A stretch of DNA of 64,000 nt, taken from the NCBI GenBank assembly GCA_025677815.1, contig JAIXMP010000046.1, positions 62,001 through 126,000 on the forward strand, given 5' to 3'. Below are positions 63,598 through 64,000 of the stretch, piece after piece. The notes below the pieces were generated by a model that was given only the letters and a program-made list of their open reading frames with translations, had not been told where the DNA came from and searched no databases. The translations under genes and the position numbers were made by a program. Positions within the stretch are counted from its first letter, which is position 1. Each line of letters opens with the position of its first letter. This DNA comes from Phascolomyces articulosus. Its lineage: Eukaryota > Mucoromycota > Mucoromycetes > Mucorales > Lichtheimiaceae.

Positions 63598-64000
63598 TCA
63601 TGGTCGATCTTCGTCTGGATTATCTTGATTTCGATGACGTGGTTGAATATGATCATGAAAAATACAATCGGTGATAGATCGTCTTCGTAAATGTTCTTCT
63701 GCTAACCTTAAATCTGGTTTTGCCATATCATCGGTTGACTAAATGGATTATAAATATTTGAATGAAAACTCCTTTTTTATGAATAACCTTCTTTTAAATA
63801 AGAAAACAACAAGAAGAAGAAATCTTAATTCAAATTTCTATTGATATGTACCATTTGAGCAAATGTCTGAGGAGTGATATCACCTGAAATTACACGTTGT
63901 CTTAATAGGCCATTTTCTTTTAAATTAAATAAATGCGTTCGTAGAGATTCTTTATAATTTTCATCGACTTTGTTTTGATGTGTTTCATATATTTCCTGTT
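63598..64000 (-). CDS. Partial: C-terminus of a TFIIS central-domain protein
   Basis: Two exons are visible, from the window edge to 63852 and then 63738-63598, ending in TGA. The first reads YKESLRTHLFNLKENGLLRQ then RVISGDITPQTFAQM; the second begins STDDMAKPDLRLAEEHLRRR. This is the helical TFIIS M (central) domain, which in TFIIS, Bye1 and PHF3/DIDO proteins binds RNA polymerase II. Only about 25 residues follow it before the stop, so the C-terminal zinc ribbon of true TFIIS is absent in this frame. The N-terminal part lies outside the window. It could be a Bye1-type protein or a variant transcript. Confidence 0.75.

Overview
The window is nuclear DNA from a filamentous fungus, most likely an early-diverging one (Mucoromycota, probably Mucorales). 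The support is very AT-rich spacers with long homopolymers and microsatellites, short phase-consistent GT..AG introns in almost every gene, glutamine/asparagine-rich low-complexity protein segments, and a decayed transposase of a type I associate with Mucorales. The phylum and order are inference; no rRNA or other diagnostic marker is present. No rRNA, tRNA or CRISPR was found.

Layout. 1.7-4.2 kb (-): an intact nine-exon cytochrome P450. 7.75-11.2 kb (+): a Boi-type SH3-SAM-PH protein carrying an extra C-terminal calponin-homology-like region, then Cox19. About 11.9-15.2 kb: a decayed two-gene mobile element with convergent reading frames, followed at 16.1-16.3 kb by an array of short CGCAAA repeats. 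16.6-19.2 kb (-): a LAMMER kinase (Kns1/CLK). 23.2-24.2 kb (+): a soluble ABC ATPase of FetA/STAR1 type. 25.1-26.1 kb (-): a zinc-finger regulator. 29.1-31.0 kb (-): a Ppz-type phosphatase. 31.7-33.7 kb (-): a Zds1/2 homologue. 34.8-35.1 kb (+): a possible frameshifted small gene. 35.3-36.4 kb (-): a fatty-acid elongase with a QxxHH box. 39.3-42.1 kb (-): a P450 with one in-frame stop. 43.4-44.5 kb: two fold-back repeats. 45.4-50.5 kb (+): an Ssk2/Ssk22-type MAPKKK. 51-53 kb (-): degraded fragments that may be Fanzor/TnpB-like. 53.1-55.4 kb (+): a Zn2Cys6 transcription factor with two micro-exons. 55.9-58.3 kb (-): a third P450 whose ExxR arginine codon is TGA. 58.3-59.8 kb (-): unidentified coding fragments. 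60.8-61.1 kb: a 272-bp PIF/Harbinger-like MITE with a TAA target duplication. 61.6-63.1 kb (+): a glyoxylate/hydroxypyruvate-type reductase. 63.6 kb to the edge (-): the end of a gene with a TFIIS central domain.

The genes do not form a pathway cluster. Most are housekeeping signalling genes (polarity: Boi, Zds; stress and ion homeostasis: Ssk2-like kinase, Ppz; LAMMER kinase). Three related P450s in the same orientation are scattered among them. They share the same exon lengths around the catalytic core, but only the first is open throughout. I give exon coordinates for the multi-exon genes; for every complete model the exon lengths add up to a multiple of three. I found no convincing new defence or biosynthetic system. 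The items most worth a second look are the two nearly intact P450 pseudogenes, the two-gene transposon relic with its repeat array, the MITE, and the fold-back pair.
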